From NCBI RefSeq assembly GCF_001008165.2, contig NZ_CP011452.2, positions 2,108,001-2,172,000 of the forward strand: a DNA stretch of 64,000 nucleotides, given 5' to 3'. The notes under the pieces were generated by a model that was not told the origin of the DNA, made no database searches, and worked only from the letters and a program-made list of their open reading frames with translations. The position numbers and the translations under genes were made by a program. This document shows positions 1 to 8,887 of the stretch, piece by piece. The stretch is from Croceibacterium atlanticum (GTDB lineage Bacteria; Pseudomonadota; Alphaproteobacteria; Sphingomonadales; Sphingomonadaceae). The stretch's first letter is position 1. Every line of letters begins with the position of its first letter.

Positions 1-1
1 A

Positions 2-241
2 ACCATCGTCGACACGCCGCGCGTCTGGTGCGACGGCGCGGGCGACATTCGCAACGGCCCCAATTACCGATCCGCAGCGCTCGGCCATCCGCGCGTTTAC
101 ATGCAGATCGATGAAAAGGGCTATGTCGATTGCGGCTATTGCGATCGCCGCTTCGTGCTGAAAGGCGGCCCGGCGGAACGCGGTATCAATGAACTGGGCG
201 TGGGCGATCTGCCAGCCGAAGAAGGCGTGTCGCCAGCCTGA
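2..241 (+). CDS. zinc-finger domain-containing protein (zf-CHCC type), 3' end only
   Basis: The 5' end lies outside the window; 79 codons and the TGA are visible. The visible part has a WCDG cysteine, a histidine in GHPRVY and a closing CGYC pair, which is the Cys-His-Cys-Cys zinc site of the zf-CHCC family (related to the NDUFS6 accessory subunit of complex I). These are small soluble alphaproteobacterial proteins of about 65-80 residues, so only a few residues may be missing. The precise role in bacteria is not established; a link to complex I is by homology only. Confidence 0.75.
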   Translation, partial: TIVDTPRVWCDGAGDIRNGPNYRSAALGHPRVYMQIDEKGYVDCGYCDRRFVLKGGPAERGINELGVGDLPAEEGVSPA

Positions 242-343
242 TCCGTGCCCGGACCATGCGCGCCGCAAGGCGTGCCTGAACTGGAACTTCAGCAGCCATT
301 CACCCATTTAACCATAGTTCGATCCCCAATTGGGAGACACGCT

Positions 344-742
344 ATGAAACGAATTGCAGCTGTACTTGCGGGCATGGCGCTCGCACTGGGATCCGGCACC
401 GCCGCCACTGCGCAGACGCGGGCCGAAAAGGGTGAGGCGAAGCTTGCCAAGATGCTGGAAGGCCGGGTTGCCGGCGATCCGGTGAAATGCATCAGCCAGC
501 ACAATATGAGCAGGCTGGAAGTGATCGACGAAACCGCGCTGGTCTATGATGCGGGATCGACGATCTATGTCGCCCGCCCGAAAGACCCGAAAATGCTGGA
601 TGACAGCGATATCCTGGTTGTGGACCGATATGGCAGCCAGCTATGCACCAATGACATGATCCGCACAGTGGACCGCATGGGCCATTTCCTGACCGGGATC
701 GTGTTCCTGGAAGACTTCGTCCCCTACCGTAAGCCGGAGTAA
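344..742 (+). CDS. small exported protein of unknown function
   Basis: 132 residues. The start is the ATG that begins a clear signal peptide (MKRIAAVLAGMALALGS..., cleavage expected near ATAQT); GGGAGA lies a few bases upstream, whereas the longer open frame upstream has no such support. The mature part has two cysteines (in KCIS and LCTN) that could pair in the periplasm. It may belong to the DUF6491-type small secreted proteins of sphingomonads, but that is from memory and weak. It is followed after 6 bases by the DUF924 gene, so the two may be co-transcribed. No function can be given. Confidence 0.7.
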   Translation: MKRIAAVLAGMALALGSGTAATAQTRAEKGEAKLAKMLEGRVAGDPVKCISQHNMSRLEVIDETALVYDAGSTIYVARPKDPKMLDDSDILVVDRYGSQLCTNDMIRTVDRMGHFLTGIVFLEDFVPYRKPE

Positions 743-748
743 GCGAAT

Positions 749-1303
749 TTGGCCGCCCCGCGACGCCGCTGGGCGGCCGAAATCCTGCATTTCTGGTTCC
801 AGACGCTGGGCCCGGCAGACTGGTTCGGCGGCGGGGAGCATGTTGATATCGCGCTGAAGCGGCGCTTTTCCCGCGAATTGGCGATGTTGTGGCCGCGCCC
901 GGCGCATGAATTCCTGGCCGACCGGCAAACCGCATTGGCGGCGATCCTGCTGTTCGATCAGGTGCCGCGCAATCTCCATCGCGGGACGCGGCACGCCTTC
1001 ACCTTCGATCCACTGGCGCGGACAATCACGCGCGGCGCGCTGATGCGGGGTTGGGACCGGGGGATGGGACTGCATCAGCGCCAGTTCCTGGCCATGCCGC
1101 TGATGCATAGCGAACATATTGGCGACCAGATCTGGTCGCTGCGATATTATACCGATCTGGGCAATGCGACGATCCGCCGTTTCGCGGTGGATCATTACCG
1201 AATGATCGCCCGTTTCGGCCGCTTCCCCCATCGTAATGAAATGCTCGGCCGCGAATCCTCCCCGGCTGAATTGCGGGCAATCGCGGCTGGAAACCACTGG
1301 TAA
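749..1303 (+). CDS. DUF924 family protein
   Basis: 184 residues, TTG start six bases after the previous stop. Family marks visible: an N-terminal W-x-A-E-I-L-x-F-W block, the FDQVPRN block near residue 75, the LMHSEH block near residue 120 and the C-terminal FGRFPHRN block. These are the conserved segments of the DUF924 (YqfE/TPR-like all-helical) family, common in Proteobacteria and of unknown biochemical role. Length is normal for the family. No signal peptide, so cytoplasmic. Confidence 0.88.
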   Translation: MAAPRRRWAAEILHFWFQTLGPADWFGGGEHVDIALKRRFSRELAMLWPRPAHEFLADRQTALAAILLFDQVPRNLHRGTRHAFTFDPLARTITRGALMRGWDRGMGLHQRQFLAMPLMHSEHIGDQIWSLRYYTDLGNATIRRFAVDHYRMIARFGRFPHRNEMLGRESSPAELRAIAAGNHW

Positions 1304-1389
1304 GGCCAGCGGCCGGATTACTGACACATATGCTTCACATCACCTGCCTATGCGGCGGGGACTGAATCATATCTGCCGCAGGAACATTC

Positions 1390-2826
1390 ATGAAAAAGAT
1401 CGCCCTCTCGCTGCTCGCCAGTGTCGCCGTGGCCATGCCCGCCGCCGCGCAGGACATGTCGGGCGCCGATGCGCTGATGCAGCGCGGCGCGATGGGGGAT
1501 GCCAGCACGCCCGACGGGGCGCGCCGCCTGCGTGCAGATAACAGCGCTGCCTATCGCGACATGGCGATCCGCGATGCCGAAGCGGAAGTGCGCAATGTCA
1601 TCCTGCTGATCGGTGACGGGATGGGCGATTCCGAAATTACCATCGCCCGTAATTATGCCGAAGGGGCCGGCGGATATTTCAAGGGGCTGGATGCGCTGCC
1701 GGTCAGCGGGCAATACACCCATTATTCGCTCGACCGGGAAACGGGCAAGCCGGTCTATGTCACCGATTCCGCCGCCTCCGCCACCGCCTTCTCCACCGGG
1801 GTGAAGAGCTATAATGGCGCGATCGGCGTGGACATACGCGGCACAGCACATGCCAGCCTGCTGCAACTGGCCAAGGCTGCCGGGCTGGCGACAGGCAATG
1901 TCTCCACCGCCGAGATTCAGGATGCGACGCCCGCCGCGCAAATCGCCCATATCGCCCTGCGCGATTGCAAGGGGCCGGGAGAAACGACCGCGGAGTGCCC
2001 CGCCCATGCGCTGGAGAATGGCGGCCCCGGCTCCATCGCCGAACAATTGCTGGATGCCCGGCCCGATGTAACATTGGGCGGCGGGGCGAAATATTTCCGC
2101 CAGTCCGCCACTGCCGGCAAGTGGCAGGGCCGCAGCCTGCTGGAACAGGCCGAAGATCGCGGCTTCCACCTCGTGACCACGGCGCAGGACATGGCAGCCG
2201 TGACTGGCGCGGATCAGGGCACGCCGCTGCTCGGCCTGTTCGCGGATGGCAATCTGCCGGTTCGCTGGCAGGGCCCGAGCGCCAGCTATCACGGCAATCT
2301 GGAACAGCCGCCGGTGACTTGCGCCGCCAATCCGGCCCGGCCGGACAGCCAGCCGACCCTTGCGGCGATGACGGGCAAGGCGATCCAGCTTCTCTCCGCC
2401 AATCCGAACGGCTTTTTCCTGCAAGTGGAAGGCGCCTCCATCGACAAGCAATCGCACGCTGCCAATCCCTGCGCCCAGATCGGTGAAACCGTCGATCTGG
2501 ACGAAGCGGTGCAGGTCGCCATCGAATTCGCGAAGCAGGACGGCCATACGCTGGTGATCGTCACCGCCGACCATGCCCATGCGGGGCAGATCGTCTATCC
2601 GGATGCCCATGTGCCGGGCCTGTCGCAGTCCTTGCTGACCAGCGATGGCGCGGTCATGACGGTCAGCTATGGCAATGCGGAAGAAGGTTCCATGGGCCAT
2701 ACCGGCACGCAATTGCGCGTCGCCGCCTATGGCCCGCGCGCCTTCAACGTTACGGGCCTGCTGGACCAGACCGATATCTTCCATGTCATGCGCGATGCGC
2801 TGGGCCTGGCAGACGGCGGGGAATAG
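1390..2826 (+). CDS. alkaline phosphatase (PhoA family), exported
   Basis: 478 residues with a cleavable signal peptide (residues 1-20, ending AAAQ). Metal-binding IGDGMG is at residues 74-79, the phosphorylated serine at S127 in TDSAASATA, and TADHAH near residue 395 supplies further zinc ligands. Hydrolyses phosphomonoesters in the periplasm for phosphate scavenging. Four or more cysteines in the middle suggest disulphides. AGGA about 8 bases before the ATG supports this start. No PhoB-box pair could be recognised by eye in the short upstream gap. A same-length open frame lies antisense and is a coding-bias shadow. Confidence 0.93.
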   Translation: MKKIALSLLASVAVAMPAAAQDMSGADALMQRGAMGDASTPDGARRLRADNSAAYRDMAIRDAEAEVRNVILLIGDGMGDSEITIARNYAEGAGGYFKGLDALPVSGQYTHYSLDRETGKPVYVTDSAASATAFSTGVKSYNGAIGVDIRGTAHASLLQLAKAAGLATGNVSTAEIQDATPAAQIAHIALRDCKGPGETTAECPAHALENGGPGSIAEQLLDARPDVTLGGGAKYFRQSATAGKWQGRSLLEQAEDRGFHLVTTAQDMAAVTGADQGTPLLGLFADGNLPVRWQGPSASYHGNLEQPPVTCAANPARPDSQPTLAAMTGKAIQLLSANPNGFFLQVEGASIDKQSHAANPCAQIGETVDLDEAVQVAIEFAKQDGHTLVIVTADHAHAGQIVYPDAHVPGLSQSLLTSDGAVMTVSYGNAEEGSMGHTGTQLRVAAYGPRAFNVTGLLDQTDIFHVMRDALGLADGGE

Positions 2827-2831
2827 GGCCG

Positions 2832-3305
2832 TTACAGCCCCATCTGGCTGAGCGTCATATGGTCATCCGGGCGGCGGCCCAGCGGCCAGTGGAACTTGCG
2901 TTCCGCCACGGTGATCGGCCGGTCATTTATGCTGGCCACCCGCCAGCGCATCAGGCCGTTTTCATCAAATTCCCAGTTCTCGTTCCCATAGGCGCGGAAC
3001 CACTGGCCGCCGCGGTCATGGAATTCATAGGCGAAGCGCACGGCAATGCGATTGCCGCGAAAGGCCCACAATTCCTTGACCAGCCGGTAATCCAGTTCAC
3101 GCGCCCATTTGCGGGTCAGGAATTCCTCTATGGCGGCGCGGCCGGTGAAGATCTCGTCCCGATTCCGCCATTTGCTGCCGGGGGTATAGGCCAGCGCCAC
3201 GCGGGCCGGATCGCGGCTGTTCCAGGCGTCTTCTGCCATGCGGACCTTGCGGGCGGCGCCCTCTTCCGTGGTGAAAGGCGGCAGTGGCGGGCGTTGTTCG
3301 TCCAT
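2832..3305 (-). CDS. NTF2-like protein, DUF1348 type
   Basis: 157 residues, one-domain alpha+beta cone-fold (SnoaL/NTF2-like) protein. The block W-x-R-D-x-I-F-x-G near residue 46 and RFAYEFHD...[12 protein letters not shown] near residues 90-110 are typical of the DUF1348 family. Function of the family is unknown. It starts 2 bases after the stop of the PPOX-like gene with GGAG in front of its ATG, so it is the last gene of a three-gene minus-strand operon (AhpD-like, PPOX-like, this one) facing a LysR gene. Confidence 0.87.
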   Translation of the reverse strand: MDEQRPPLPPFTTEEGAARKVRMAEDAWNSRDPARVALAYTPGSKWRNRDEIFTGRAAIEEFLTRKWARELDYRLVKELWAFRGNRIAVRFAYEFHDRGGQWFRAYGNENWEFDENGLMRWRVASINDRPITVAERKFHWPLGRRPDDHMTLSQMGL

Positions 3306-3307
3306 GA

Positions 3308-3937
3308 TTATTCTCCGTTCCGGCCCGTTAGCTGCGCACGCAGCAGGGCGTTTTCCTGTTCCAGCGCCCGGCAGCGGTCACGCAGGCGGGTCACGCCCGC
3401 TTCCATTTCCGCCGGGGTCAGGCGCGGGGTGATATGTTGCGGGCAATTCCAGTCGAACGCCGCAAGTTGCATGTGGATGATGCGTTCGGGCACGGCCCGG
3501 TAATCCGGATCGAACACCGCCGCTTCCAGTTCGGCATTCTGCCCCAGCGGCACTATTCGGGCATGGGCAAGGATCTTCAGCCGGGCGCGGCGGGCAAGAT
3601 CCGGCAGGATCAGCGCAACGCGCCCATCGCCGCTGATATTCCCTGCGCTGACATATTGGCGGTTGCCGCGATAATCGGCGAAAGCAAGCGTGGTTTCATC
3701 GATCACTTTCAGGAAGCCCGGCGGGCCGCCACGATGCTGGACATAAGGCCAGCCGCCTTCGCCCACGCTGGCAAGGAAGAACATGTCCCGCCCGGCGATG
3801 AAATCCCGCTCATTCTCCGTGAAGCGATCGGATTCGCGGTGGCCGCGAAAATCGCGATAGACCCGGTCGCTGCCCATCTCTTCCTGGATGGCGCGGATGC
3901 GCGGCGTGGTGACGATATCGAGAAATCCGTAGGCCAT
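3308..3937 (-). CDS. pyridoxamine 5'-phosphate oxidase-like flavin-binding protein
   Basis: 209 residues from the ATG with CGGAGG in front; a longer frame to 4015 lacks a ribosome site and encodes low-complexity residues, so I reject it. A split-barrel FMN-binding domain spans residues about 25-150 ([19 protein letters not shown], then a [14 protein letters not shown] block), the pattern of PPOX-class proteins annotated as putative pyridoxine oxidases. The C-terminal 50 residues are helical and charged. Substrate unknown. Sits in one operon with an AhpD-like and an NTF2-like gene. Confidence 0.88.
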   Translation of the reverse strand: MAYGFLDIVTTPRIRAIQEEMGSDRVYRDFRGHRESDRFTENERDFIAGRDMFFLASVGEGGWPYVQHRGGPPGFLKVIDETTLAFADYRGNRQYVSAGNISGDGRVALILPDLARRARLKILAHARIVPLGQNAELEAAVFDPDYRAVPERIIHMQLAAFDWNCPQHITPRLTPAEMEAGVTRLRDRCRALEQENALLRAQLTGRNGE

Positions 3938-4011
3938 GGAAAATCCTCCGAAAAAGGGGGCGGACCGGAAGGGACAGGGGTGCGGGGGTGGATCCGGTCC
4001 GCCCCGCCCGG

Positions 4012-4557
4012 TCACGCCGCCTCGAGGACGCGCACGACGGGGAAATCAATTTCGGTATCGGCCACCAGGTTCAGCAGATTGGTGAAGATGTTTTCCGCCG
4101 CGATGGCGATGATCTCCACGATCTGGCCATCCGCGTAACCAACCTCGCGCAGTTCGGCGATATCGGCGTCGCTCACCCGGCCCCGTTCGGCCGCAACCTT
4201 TGCGGCAAAGCGGACTGCGACATCCGCCCTGGCATCGCCCGATCGTCCGCGCCGGTTCAGCTCGATTTCCTCCGGCGCGATCCGGGCGAGGTTGAGGCCG
4301 AGATAGCTATGGGCCGAAAGGCAATATTCGCAGCCATTCACTTCGGCCACGGCCAGGGCGATGCGTTCGCGCGTCTTCACGTCCAGCGCCTTGGCCAGCG
4401 CGCCATTATTGGCCTTATATCCCTGCAGGACTGCGGGGCTCTGGGCGATCAGGCGGAACATGTTGGGCACTGCGCCCAATTGCTTGTGGACGGCATCGAG
4501 GATCGGCTTCGACGCTTCGGGAACATCGTCACGGGCAGGGATGGTCAGACGGGACAT
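4012..4557 (-). CDS. carboxymuconolactone decarboxylase / AhpD-like protein
   Basis: 181 residues. Residues about 55-100 hold the family core with the redox pair and histidine E-x-N-G-C-E-Y-C-x3-H, the AhpD-type catalytic arrangement for peroxide reduction. The open frame runs to 4773 but the ATG at 4557 has GAAAGGAA in front and begins the recognisable protein. First gene of the three-gene minus-strand operon; the LysR gene starts about 120 bases away on the other strand and probably controls it. A peroxidase or an aromatic-pathway role cannot be separated from sequence alone. Confidence 0.9.
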   Translation of the reverse strand: MSRLTIPARDDVPEASKPILDAVHKQLGAVPNMFRLIAQSPAVLQGYKANNGALAKALDVKTRERIALAVAEVNGCEYCLSAHSYLGLNLARIAPEEIELNRRGRSGDARADVAVRFAAKVAAERGRVSDADIAELREVGYADGQIVEIIAIAAENIFTNLLNLVADTEIDFPVVRVLEAA

Positions 4558-4630
4558 TTCATTTCCTTTCTCTGGGTCGGATCCGGGGGTCGGTCCGAAC
4601 GAGGAGAGAAATGGCCCTTTCCCTTTTGAT

Positions 4631-4670
4631 AGATAATCCGCTAATTCTGAGAAGAATAATCTCATAAAGT
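4631..4670. promoter_or_regulatory. divergent regulatory region of LysR gene and AhpD-like operon
   Basis: This AT-rich stretch lies in the 119-base gap between the divergent genes, in otherwise GC-rich sequence. It contains the interrupted palindrome TTCT-G-AGAA at 4645-4653 and related half-sites (GATAATC, TAATCTC). LysR-type regulators usually bind such interrupted dyads next to their own promoter. Binding itself is inferred. Confidence 0.4.
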
Positions 4671-4676
4671 GGAACA

Positions 4677-5597
4677 ATGATGGACCGGCTGGAAGCGATG
4701 ACCATCCTGTTGCGGGTGGTGGATACGGGCAGTTTTTCTGCGGCCAGCCGGGCCTTGGGCGTGCCGCTGCCAACTGTCAGCCGCAAGGTGGGCGAACTGG
4801 AAGATCATCTCGGCACGCGGTTGCTGGCACGCACCACGCGCAAGCTGGCCGTGACGGAAGCGGGCGCCGCCTATATCGCCTCCGCCCGGCGCATATTGGA
4901 GGAAGTGGACGAGGCGGAGAGGCTTGCCTCGGGCGAATTCCAGGTGCCGCGTGGCACGCTGGTGCTGACGGCGCCGGTCCATTTCGGGCAACGGCATGTC
5001 CTGCCCGTGGTGAACGAATTTCTATCCGCCTATCCGGAAATCAATGTCCGGCTGGTCCTGACCAACAGCAATCTGCACCTGCTGGACGACCACGTGGATA
5101 TTGCCCTGCGCATCGGGCACCTGCCCGACAGCATGATGAAGGCGGTCCGAATCGGCGGGATGCGCATCGTGGTCTGCGCCAGCCCGCGCCTGATCGCCGC
5201 GCATGGAGAACCGAAACGGCCGGAAGAACTGGCGGACATGCCGATCGTCAATTTCGAATTCCTCCATCCCTCCGCCGTCTGGCCCTTCCGCCCGGCGGGG
5301 GATCGCGCGTCAGTGGACGTGCCCACCATGCCCCGGCTGAACGTCTCCACTTCGGAAGGGGCGGTGGAAGGGGCGATCGCCCATGTCGGCGCCACCCGCG
5401 TCCTGCATTATCAATGCGCGGATGCTGTCAGGAAAGGCGATCTGCGCCTGTTGCTGGAAGATTTCGAAAGCGAACCCCTGCCCGTTCACCTGCTGCATTC
5501 GGGCAATGGGCCGTTACCCACCAAGATGCGCGTTTTCCTGGATTTTGCCGCCAGTCGCCTGCGGCAGGCCCTCCACCAACCAGGCGCCGGGGCATAG
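4677..5597 (+). CDS. LysR family transcriptional regulator
   Basis: 306 residues. Winged helix-turn-helix at residues 3-62 (GSFSAASRALGVPLPTVSRKV is the recognition region), then an effector-binding domain of the periplasmic-protein fold. The DNA-binding part (MDRLEAM..., LEDHLGTRLLARTTRKLAVTEAG) is of the large CrgA-like/AaeR-like group common in Proteobacteria. Two ATG codons stand in tandem; the first is used. Divergent from the AhpD/PPOX/NTF2-like operon, which is the obvious candidate target. The inducer is unknown. Confidence 0.93.
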   Translation: MMDRLEAMTILLRVVDTGSFSAASRALGVPLPTVSRKVGELEDHLGTRLLARTTRKLAVTEAGAAYIASARRILEEVDEAERLASGEFQVPRGTLVLTAPVHFGQRHVLPVVNEFLSAYPEINVRLVLTNSNLHLLDDHVDIALRIGHLPDSMMKAVRIGGMRIVVCASPRLIAAHGEPKRPEELADMPIVNFEFLHPSAVWPFRPAGDRASVDVPTMPRLNVSTSEGAVEGAIAHVGATRVLHYQCADAVRKGDLRLLLEDFESEPLPVHLLHSGNGPLPTKMRVFLDFAASRLRQALHQPGAGA

Positions 5598-5608
5598 CGG
5601 CAGGCAGA

Positions 5609-6025
5609 TCAGTCCAGCCGTTTGCCTATCGTGCAGACGGGCTGTTCTTCGTAACCCAGCGCGGCGTAGAAATCCTTCGCCGCGTCATTGCCGGCCCGGA
5701 CCATCAGCTGGATCTTGGGGCACCCCTGTTCCCGCAACCAGGCTTCCGCCGCGTCCATAAGCAGGCGGCCAATCCCCTGGCCGCGGTGCGCGGGGTCGAC
5801 GGCAAGGTAATAGACCCAGCCGCGATGCCCGTCATACCCGGTCATCACGCTGCCGAACACGGCCCCGTCATCCTTGGCCAGCAGGATCGCGGAAGCGGGC
5901 GTTTCCAGCGCCCGATCGTAATCCGCCACCGGATCGTTCCACGGCCGGGTCAGCCCGGCGGCCTGCCACAGCTTGACCACCTCTTCGCGGTCGCTGGCGC
6001 CGGCGGTGAAGATCGCGGCGGTCAA
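5609..6025 (-). CDS. ypeA: GNAT acetyltransferase, YpeA type
   Basis: 138 residues. The sequence follows E. coli YpeA through RPWNDP, the GYDGHRGWVYYLAVDP block, acetyl-CoA loop RGQGIGRLL and the CPKIQLMVRAGNDAAKDFYAALGY block. I chose the TTG at 6025: AGGAC precedes it, it matches the N-terminus of YpeA, and it starts 10 bases after the guaA stop. A longer ATG start (6079) would overlap guaA by 44 bases. Acceptor substrate unknown. Lies directly downstream of guaA on the same strand and may be co-transcribed. Confidence 0.88.
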   Translation of the reverse strand: MTAAIFTAGASDREEVVKLWQAAGLTRPWNDPVADYDRALETPASAILLAKDDGAVFGSVMTGYDGHRGWVYYLAVDPAHRGQGIGRLLMDAAEAWLREQGCPKIQLMVRAGNDAAKDFYAALGYEEQPVCTIGKRLD

Positions 6026-6035
6026 TTTCGTCCTG

Positions 6036-7610
6036 TCATTCCCACTCGATCGTGCCGGGCGGTTTCGACGTATAGTCATAGACCACGCGGTTGATGCCCT
6101 GGACCTCGTTCACGATGCGGGTCGCCACGCGGGAAAGGAAACCGGCGTCGAAGGGATAGACATCGGCGGTCATGCCGTCAGTGCTGGTCACCGCGCGCAA
6201 TCCGCACACACTGTCATAAGTGCGGCTGTCGCCCATCACGCCCACGGTCTTGACCGGCAGCAACACGGCAAATGCCTGCCATATCGCGTCATAGAGGCCG
6301 GCATTGCGGATCTCTTCCAGATAGATCGCATCGGCCTTGCGCAGGATGTCGCAACGTTCCTTCGTCACTTCTCCCGGAATACGGATCGCCAGGCCGGGGC
6401 CGGGGAACGGGTGCCGGCCGACGAATATCTCCGGCAGGCCAAGTTCGCGGCCCAGTTCGCGCACTTCGTCCTTGAACAATTCGCGCAAGGGTTCGACCAG
6501 CGCCATGTTCATGCGTTCCGGCAGGCCGCCGACATTGTGATGGCTCTTGATCGTGACGGAGGGGCCGCCGGTGAAGCTGACGCTTTCGATCACGTCGGGA
6601 TAGAGCGTGCCCTGGGCCAGGAAATCGGCGCCGCCGATCTTCTTCGCTTCCGCCTCGAACACGTCGATGAAGGTCTTGCCGATGAACTTGCGCTTCTTCT
6701 CGGGGTCGGAAACGCCGTCCAGCCCGCCCATGAACAGGTCTTCGGCATCCACATGGACCAGCGGGATATTGTAATGCCCCTTGAACAGGCTGACGACTTG
6801 TTCCGCTTCGCCCATGCGCATCAGCCCGTGATCGACGAAAACGCAGGTCAGCTGTTCGCCGATCGCTTCATGAATCAGCACAGCGGCCACGGCGCTGTCC
6901 ACGCCGCCGGAAAGGCCGCAGATCACCTTCTTGTCGCCCACCTGTTCGCGGATTTCGGCAATCTTGGTCTTGCGGAATTCGGCCATGGTCCAGTCGCCCG
7001 CGCAGCCGCAGACATGGCGGACGAAATTGGCCAGCAGCTTCGCCCCGTCGGGCGTATGCACGACTTCGGGATGGAACTGCGTGCCGTAATATTTGCGTTC
7101 TTCATCCGCGATCACGGCAAAGGGCGCGCCGTCGCTGATGGCAACGATCTTGAACCCTTCGGCAAAGCGGGTGACCTTGTCCCCGTGGCTCATCCACACC
7201 TGATGGCGTTCACCCACGTTCCACAAACCGTCGAACAAGGCGCATTCTTCCGTCACGGTCAGGAAGGCGCGGCCGAATTCGCCGCCATCGCCGGTTTCAT
7301 GGCCGGGCCGCACTTCGCCGCCCAGCTGGTGGGTCATCACCTGCTGGCCATAGCAGATGCCGAGAATCGGCAGCCCGCTGTCGAACAGTTTCTGCGGCGC
7401 ACGGGGTGATCCTTCTTCCGGCACGCCGGCGGGCGAACCGGAGAAGATGATCCCCTTGGGCTTCAGCCGTTCAAAGGCTTCTTCAGCCATGGTGAAGGGG
7501 GCGATTTCGGAATAGACCCCGGCTTCGCGCACGCGCCGCGCGATGAGCTGGGTCACCTGACTGCCGAAATCGACGATAAGGATGGAATCGGGAAGATGCT
7601 GGGCGTCCAT
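6036..7610 (-). CDS. guaA: GMP synthase (glutamine-hydrolysing)
   Basis: 524 residues, normal length. Class I glutamine amidotransferase domain at residues 1-200 with the nucleophile in GICYGQQ, then the ATP-pyrophosphatase domain with the SGGVDSAV loop near residue 235 and the C-terminal dimerisation domain ending KPPGTIEWE. Converts XMP to GMP with glutamine and ATP, the last step of guanine nucleotide synthesis. No guaB is next to it. Divergent from the first urcA gene across about 220 bases. Confidence 0.98.
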   Translation of the reverse strand: MDAQHLPDSILIVDFGSQVTQLIARRVREAGVYSEIAPFTMAEEAFERLKPKGIIFSGSPAGVPEEGSPRAPQKLFDSGLPILGICYGQQVMTHQLGGEVRPGHETGDGGEFGRAFLTVTEECALFDGLWNVGERHQVWMSHGDKVTRFAEGFKIVAISDGAPFAVIADEERKYYGTQFHPEVVHTPDGAKLLANFVRHVCGCAGDWTMAEFRKTKIAEIREQVGDKKVICGLSGGVDSAVAAVLIHEAIGEQLTCVFVDHGLMRMGEAEQVVSLFKGHYNIPLVHVDAEDLFMGGLDGVSDPEKKRKFIGKTFIDVFEAEAKKIGGADFLAQGTLYPDVIESVSFTGGPSVTIKSHHNVGGLPERMNMALVEPLRELFKDEVRELGRELGLPEIFVGRHPFPGPGLAIRIPGEVTKERCDILRKADAIYLEEIRNAGLYDAIWQAFAVLLPVKTVGVMGDSRTYDSVCGLRAVTSTDGMTADVYPFDAGFLSRVATRIVNEVQGINRVVYDYTSKPPGTIEWE

Positions 7611-7699
7611 GCTGGCGCGTTAAGCGCTTGCCGGGCGCGCTGTCCAGCCAGCCATGCAGCGAACCGGGCACAGCATTGCTTTCAGGCAACAAAACCTGA

Positions 7700-7745
7700 T
7701 TGCAAAATATGCAACTCCCCTCGCAGAATTCGCATTTGCACAATC
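7700..7745 (+). promoter_or_regulatory. urcA-1 upstream element (copy 1) with TTGCA dyad
   Basis: TTGCA-AAATA-TGCAA (7700-7714) is a perfect inverted repeat. Bases 7702-7739 match 8401-8438 upstream of urcA-2 at 30 of 38 positions without gaps, at nearly the same distance from the start codon (about 92 and 97 bases). TTGCAC at 7736-7741 could serve as a -35. The element ends GCATTTGCACAATC. Its function as promoter or operator is inferred from the conservation. Confidence 0.5.
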
Positions 7746-7831
7746 AAATGGTGCAGCGCACATAGGCTTCGACAAAGCACAACCGGGGGATGACCAACGA
7801 AAGGCGGTCGAACCAGTTGAAGGAAACAGCC

Positions 7832-8143
7832 ATGCGCAAGATCGTCATCACTGCCCTCGCCGCCATCACAGCCGCCGGTGCTTTTGCCGGTCCGGTCGCG
7901 GCTGAAGAAACATCCGTCGCCGTCTCCGTCGCCGATCTGGACCTGTCCAGCGCGGAAGACACGCAGACGCTGAACGCCCGCATCAATTCGGCCGTCAACA
8001 CGGTTTGCCCGCGTCCCGACGTCCGTGACCTGAAGGCCAATGTGGCCTGGGAAGAATGCAAGGCCGAAGCGCGTTCCGGCGCGCTGAACCAGGTCGCCTT
8101 CGCCCGCCCGTTCGAGGGTGTGGAGCTGGCCAGCGCATTCTGA
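7832..8143 (+). CDS. UrcA family protein (first copy), exported
   Basis: 103 residues with a signal peptide (MRKIVITALAAITAAGAFA..., cut near VAAEE). The mature part fits the UrcA pattern: VAVSVADLDLSSAEDTQTL, then two cysteines about 20 residues apart (VCPRP ... EECKAEA), probably a disulphide. The founder, Caulobacter crescentus UrcA, is known for strong induction by uranyl; the biochemical function is unknown. The ATG follows GAAGGAAA; the frame upstream to 7790 adds nothing recognisable. A second copy lies 400 bases downstream with a similar promoter. Confidence 0.85.
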   Translation: MRKIVITALAAITAAGAFAGPVAAEETSVAVSVADLDLSSAEDTQTLNARINSAVNTVCPRPDVRDLKANVAWEECKAEARSGALNQVAFARPFEGVELASAF

Positions 8144-8163
8144 TCGATTTTAACGCTTTACGG

Positions 8164-8192
8164 ACGGCCGCGCCCCTCCGGGGTGCGGCCGT
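8164..8192 (+). terminator. hairpin after urcA-1
   Basis: A 13-bp stem (8164-8176 with 8180-8192, one G-T pair) closes a 3-base loop. The 3' T-run is weak (TTGCTT), so it may only attenuate. Its outer ACGGCCGC/GCGGCCGT arms recur in the hairpin at 8888. Confidence 0.6.
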
Positions 8193-8228
8193 TGCTTCAC
8201 CAACATTCAAGAATTGAAAGGACACACC

Positions 8229-8312
8229 ATGCTGCGTCTGATGAAAGCCATCCTGGATTCCTACATTTCCCATGCCGGCAAGTATCCGCTGCCGATGCAC
8301 TGGACCATCTGA
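8229..8312 (+). CDS. candidate 27-residue peptide between the urcA genes
   Basis: ATG with AAAGGA eight bases in front opens a 27-codon frame: an amphipathic-looking start (MLRLMKAILDSY) and an end rich in P, H and W (KYPLPMHWTI). It lies between the urcA-1 hairpin and its own terminator at 8342, so the transcription unit could be just this ORF. I do not recognise it and short frames arise by chance; the ribosome site and following terminator are the only support. Confidence 0.4.
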   Translation: MLRLMKAILDSYISHAGKYPLPMHWTI

Positions 8313-8341
8313 ATCCGCCGAAAAATTCGGAAACGAACAAG

Positions 8342-8368
8342 ACGGCTGCCCTACGGGGCGGCCGTTTT
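8342..8368 (+). terminator. rho-independent terminator after the 27-codon ORF
   Basis: Ten-bp stem (8342-8351 with 8356-8365, one T-G pair), short loop, then TTTTC. Reads GGCGGCCGTTTT on its 3' arm, like the other two hairpins in this locus. Confidence 0.7.
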
Positions 8369-8400
8369 CGCATCTGCGGTATCCAATTGAAAATACTGAT

Positions 8401-8445
8401 GCAAAAAGCGCAACACCCCGCGCAGTTTTAGCATTTGCGCTCATC
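8401..8445 (+). promoter_or_regulatory. urcA-2 upstream element (copy 2)
   Basis: Second copy of the element seen at 7702: GCAAAA, GCAAC, CCCC, CGCAG and GCATTTGC blocks are conserved in order and spacing (30 of 38 bases). TTGCGC at 8435-8440 could be the -35. Similarity continues weakly downstream (AAAGCA.AA near 8476). See the first copy for interpretation. Confidence 0.5.
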
Positions 8446-8535
8446 CTTGCTGCGCTGCACCATCCGTTCAGCCAAAGCAGAAAGCCCGGATGTCCGCAGA
8501 CGGGCGACTGACAACTCCTTTGAAAGGATAATGCC

Positions 8536-8826
8536 ATGCGCCGTCTTCTTTCCGCCACCCTCGCCGCCGCGTTCCTGGCCGGTGCCGCCGCACCTGCCAC
8601 GGCCGAAGACCTGCGGATCCGGATCGACCTGGGGCAGCTGGATATCGCCAATCCGGCCGATGTCGAAGCGATCAAGGATCGCATCGAAATAGCCGTTTCG
8701 CGCGCCTGTGCCGAAGCCGTGCGCTTCCCGGCCGAAGTCCGCTCCATCGCGGATTGCAAGGCCGATGGCACCGCCAAGGCTTTCGCCGAAGTCGATGCTC
8801 GCCGGGCGCTGGTCGCCGCGAACTGA
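8536..8826 (+). CDS. UrcA family protein (second copy), exported
   Basis: 96 residues, signal peptide ending APATAEDL. Same plan as the first copy: a short beta-like IRIDLGQLDI segment, an A-x-V-E-A-I helix, and two cysteines (RACAEA ... ADCKADG) at matching spacing. The proteins are clearly paralogous but diverged. AAAGGA precedes the ATG by 10 bases. Followed by a strong hairpin at 8888. Function unknown for the family. Confidence 0.82.
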   Translation: MRRLLSATLAAAFLAGAAAPATAEDLRIRIDLGQLDIANPADVEAIKDRIEIAVSRACAEAVRFPAEVRSIADCKADGTAKAFAEVDARRALVAAN

Positions 8827-8887
8827 CGACGCGGGAGCGGGCTTCAGGGTCGCTACGCTCCGGCCATCGCCCTGCAAGGCGATGCTT

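Noticed and set aside
1348-2784. 478-codon frame antisense to the alkaline phosphatase
   Set aside because: Fully overlapped by a gene with all PhoA motifs; low-information sequence rich in Gly, Arg, Ala and His typical of shadow frames.
5609-6079. ATG 6079 as start of the YpeA-like gene
   Set aside because: It would overlap guaA by 44 bases and add residues absent from YpeA; TTG 6025 has a ribosome site and correct length.
5973-7409. 478-codon frame antisense to guaA
   Set aside because: Shadow of guaA; no start signal and no recognisable domain.
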